The position numbers were made by a program, and so were the translations under genes. Of a stretch of 64,000 nucleotides of DNA, positions 63,116-64,000 are shown piece by piece. The notes below the pieces were generated by a model. The model worked only from the letters and a program-made list of their open reading frames with translations. It did no database searches and was not told where the DNA came from. The stretch is taken from the NCBI GenBank assembly GCA_021295915.1, contig JAGWBK010000001.1, positions 203,644 through 267,643 of the forward strand, given 5' to 3'. Each line of letters starts with the position of its first letter. The first letter of the stretch is position 1. The stretch is from Dehalococcoidia bacterium. Lineage in GTDB: Bacteria > Chloroflexota > Dehalococcoidia > Lucifugimonadales > UBA1123.

Positions 63116-64000
63116 TCAGTTGTACGAGATCACCTTGAGTCCATTGGCGTCCGGCACCAACAGCACGCTGGTTCCGGGCGCTGATGTGACTTGCTCAGAC
63201 AGGAGTTCGATCTGCTCGGCGCTCAGCGTCGGTACAAATGCGTCCGGGTCAGGCCAATTGACCTGCGTGACCCTGTAGCCCAGAGTGCTCTCGACTCTGG
63301 CTGCCAGGCCCTCGCCCCCCGCAGCTGTTAACAGCGTCACCGGCTTTGAGGCGGATGCTGCGACTGGCTCCGGCTCGTCCGGCTCAAGCTCCCTATCCTG
63401 CCGATATATGACCCAGTGGTACGGGATGGCAAGCAGCACCGTAAGAACTACTGCAAGGCCGGTAGAAAGGTCACTGAGCGTGTTGGCGGACAGCTCGGAG
63501 TCGAGCAGGTCCCTTAGGAAGAAGAACAGAGTAGAGCTGGCCCCACCGACAAGCGCCAGGAGTCCCAGACACAGGACACCCATGACATAGAGTTTCCGGG
63601 GAAGCGCGATGCGCTCCACCTCAGGGTTGGCAAAAGCCGGAAGCTGGACTCTGCGCCAGTGTGCCAACCACACGGGAATTCCGATTAAGTATAGCGTCAG
63701 TATCACGGCAATTCGTTCACGCCATTGCACGGAAGTCACAACAACAAGTGAGGACGTGTCCGAAATCAGCCTGAAGAATGTGTCTAACACAACCCCCGAA
63801 GCGAACGCGACAGTCAACAGGCCAATCGCCGCGATCAGGAGGTCGTAACTCCTGTTTACGTGGAACGCCTCGTTCCCGGATGACTCGGATATCATCCGGC
63901 GTCTGTGATACACCCACAGTGCGATTCCGACGGCTGCAATTGCGATTCCAGCGGGAAGATCTTCGAAGTGGTTCGCCGCCGATTCGCTCGCAGCCCCCAA
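63116..64000 (-). CDS. Membrane protein, DUF5671-like (5' end beyond window)
   Basis: At least 294 residues are present; the frame runs off the right edge and the TTG there need not be the start. Five hydrophobic segments are visible (about residues 16-30, 50-75, 90-110, 135-160 and 180-205). An acidic linker (DRELEPDEPEP) and a soluble domain of about 85 residues follow. The alternating helix layout resembles DUF5671 proteins. The function is unknown. Confidence 0.5.
   Translation of the reverse strand: MGAASESAANHFEDLPAGIAIAAVGIALWVYHRRRMISESSGNEAFHVNRSYDLLIAAIGLLTVAFASGVVLDTFFRLISDTSSLVVVTSVQWRERIAVILTLYLIGIPVWLAHWRRVQLPAFANPEVERIALPRKLYVMGVLCLGLLALVGGASSTLFFFLRDLLDSELSANTLSDLSTGLAVVLTVLLAIPYHWVIYRQDRELEPDEPEPVAASASKPVTLLTAAGGEGLAARVESTLGYRVTQVNWPDPDAFVPTLSAEQIELLSEQVTSAPGTSVLLVPDANGLKVISYN

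Overview
The window looks like a chromosomal segment of a free-living, heterotrophic bacterium. The best guess is a Chloroflexota lineage near the Dehalococcoidia (SAR202-like). This rests on gene content and style: a leucyl-tRNA synthetase with a T-box leader, two FAD-linked amine-oxidase-type dehydrogenases, an enolase-superfamily dehydratase, several amidohydrolases, a reductive-dehalogenase-like Fe-S protein, pyrophosphate-type phosphofructokinase with class I aldolase, and no visible outer-membrane biogenesis genes. The taxonomic call is inference. No phage, insertion sequence, CRISPR array or rRNA was seen. One tRNA gene, tRNA-Pro(CGG), is present.

Layout. 1-3.4 kb: end of an ABC ATPase, a GldG-type permease fusion and a DUF4340 protein in one operon. 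3.4-9.5 kb: PlsY-like protein, kinase-like protein, acetamidase/formamidase, sugar-nucleotide-type epimerase, primary-type sigma factor, PIG-L deacetylase. 9.6-14.8 kb: M14 peptidase and amidohydrolase, facing an MFS transporter. 14.9-22.9 kb: valS, leuB, a FAD oxidoreductase, and leuS behind a T-box. 23.1-29.3 kb: a block of one-carbon genes (dimethylglycine-dehydrogenase-like fusion, RdhA-like Fe-S protein, methylenetetrahydrofolate reductase, DmdA-like aminomethyltransferase). 29.4-38.6 kb: MFS transporter, gamma-glutamyltransferase, FG-GAP/ASPIC lipoprotein and a peptide-type ABC importer lacking its ATPases. 38.8-41.3 kb: tRNA-Pro, PPi-PFK and aldolase. 41.4-45 kb: two ATPase/ABC-2 permease pairs. 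45-50.4 kb: nusA-ylxR-infB-rbfA-truB with a striking leader. 50.7-64 kb: beta-propeller lipoprotein, crotonase, amidohydrolase plus 2-hydroxyacid dehydrogenase, HypE/PurM-like protein, HAD hydrolase, mfd, small zincin, secreted HNH/excalibur nuclease, galactonate-dehydratase-like enzyme and a truncated membrane protein.

How the genes fit together. The metabolic genes suggest scavenging of peptides, amides and methylated amines or sulfonium compounds. The one-carbon block could strip methyl groups onto tetrahydrofolate and feed them into the folate pool. The nusA operon leader carries a consensus promoter whose predicted start falls on the ATG of a 33-codon ORF, a hairpin followed by T-rich sequence inside that ORF, and a stop codon 3 nt before nusA, in frame with it. 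This resembles attenuation and is, with the one-carbon block, the most interesting item in the window. Several genes have a -10 box placed so that the mRNA would be leaderless or nearly so. Both MFS genes lack a canonical start codon ahead of their first membrane helix.
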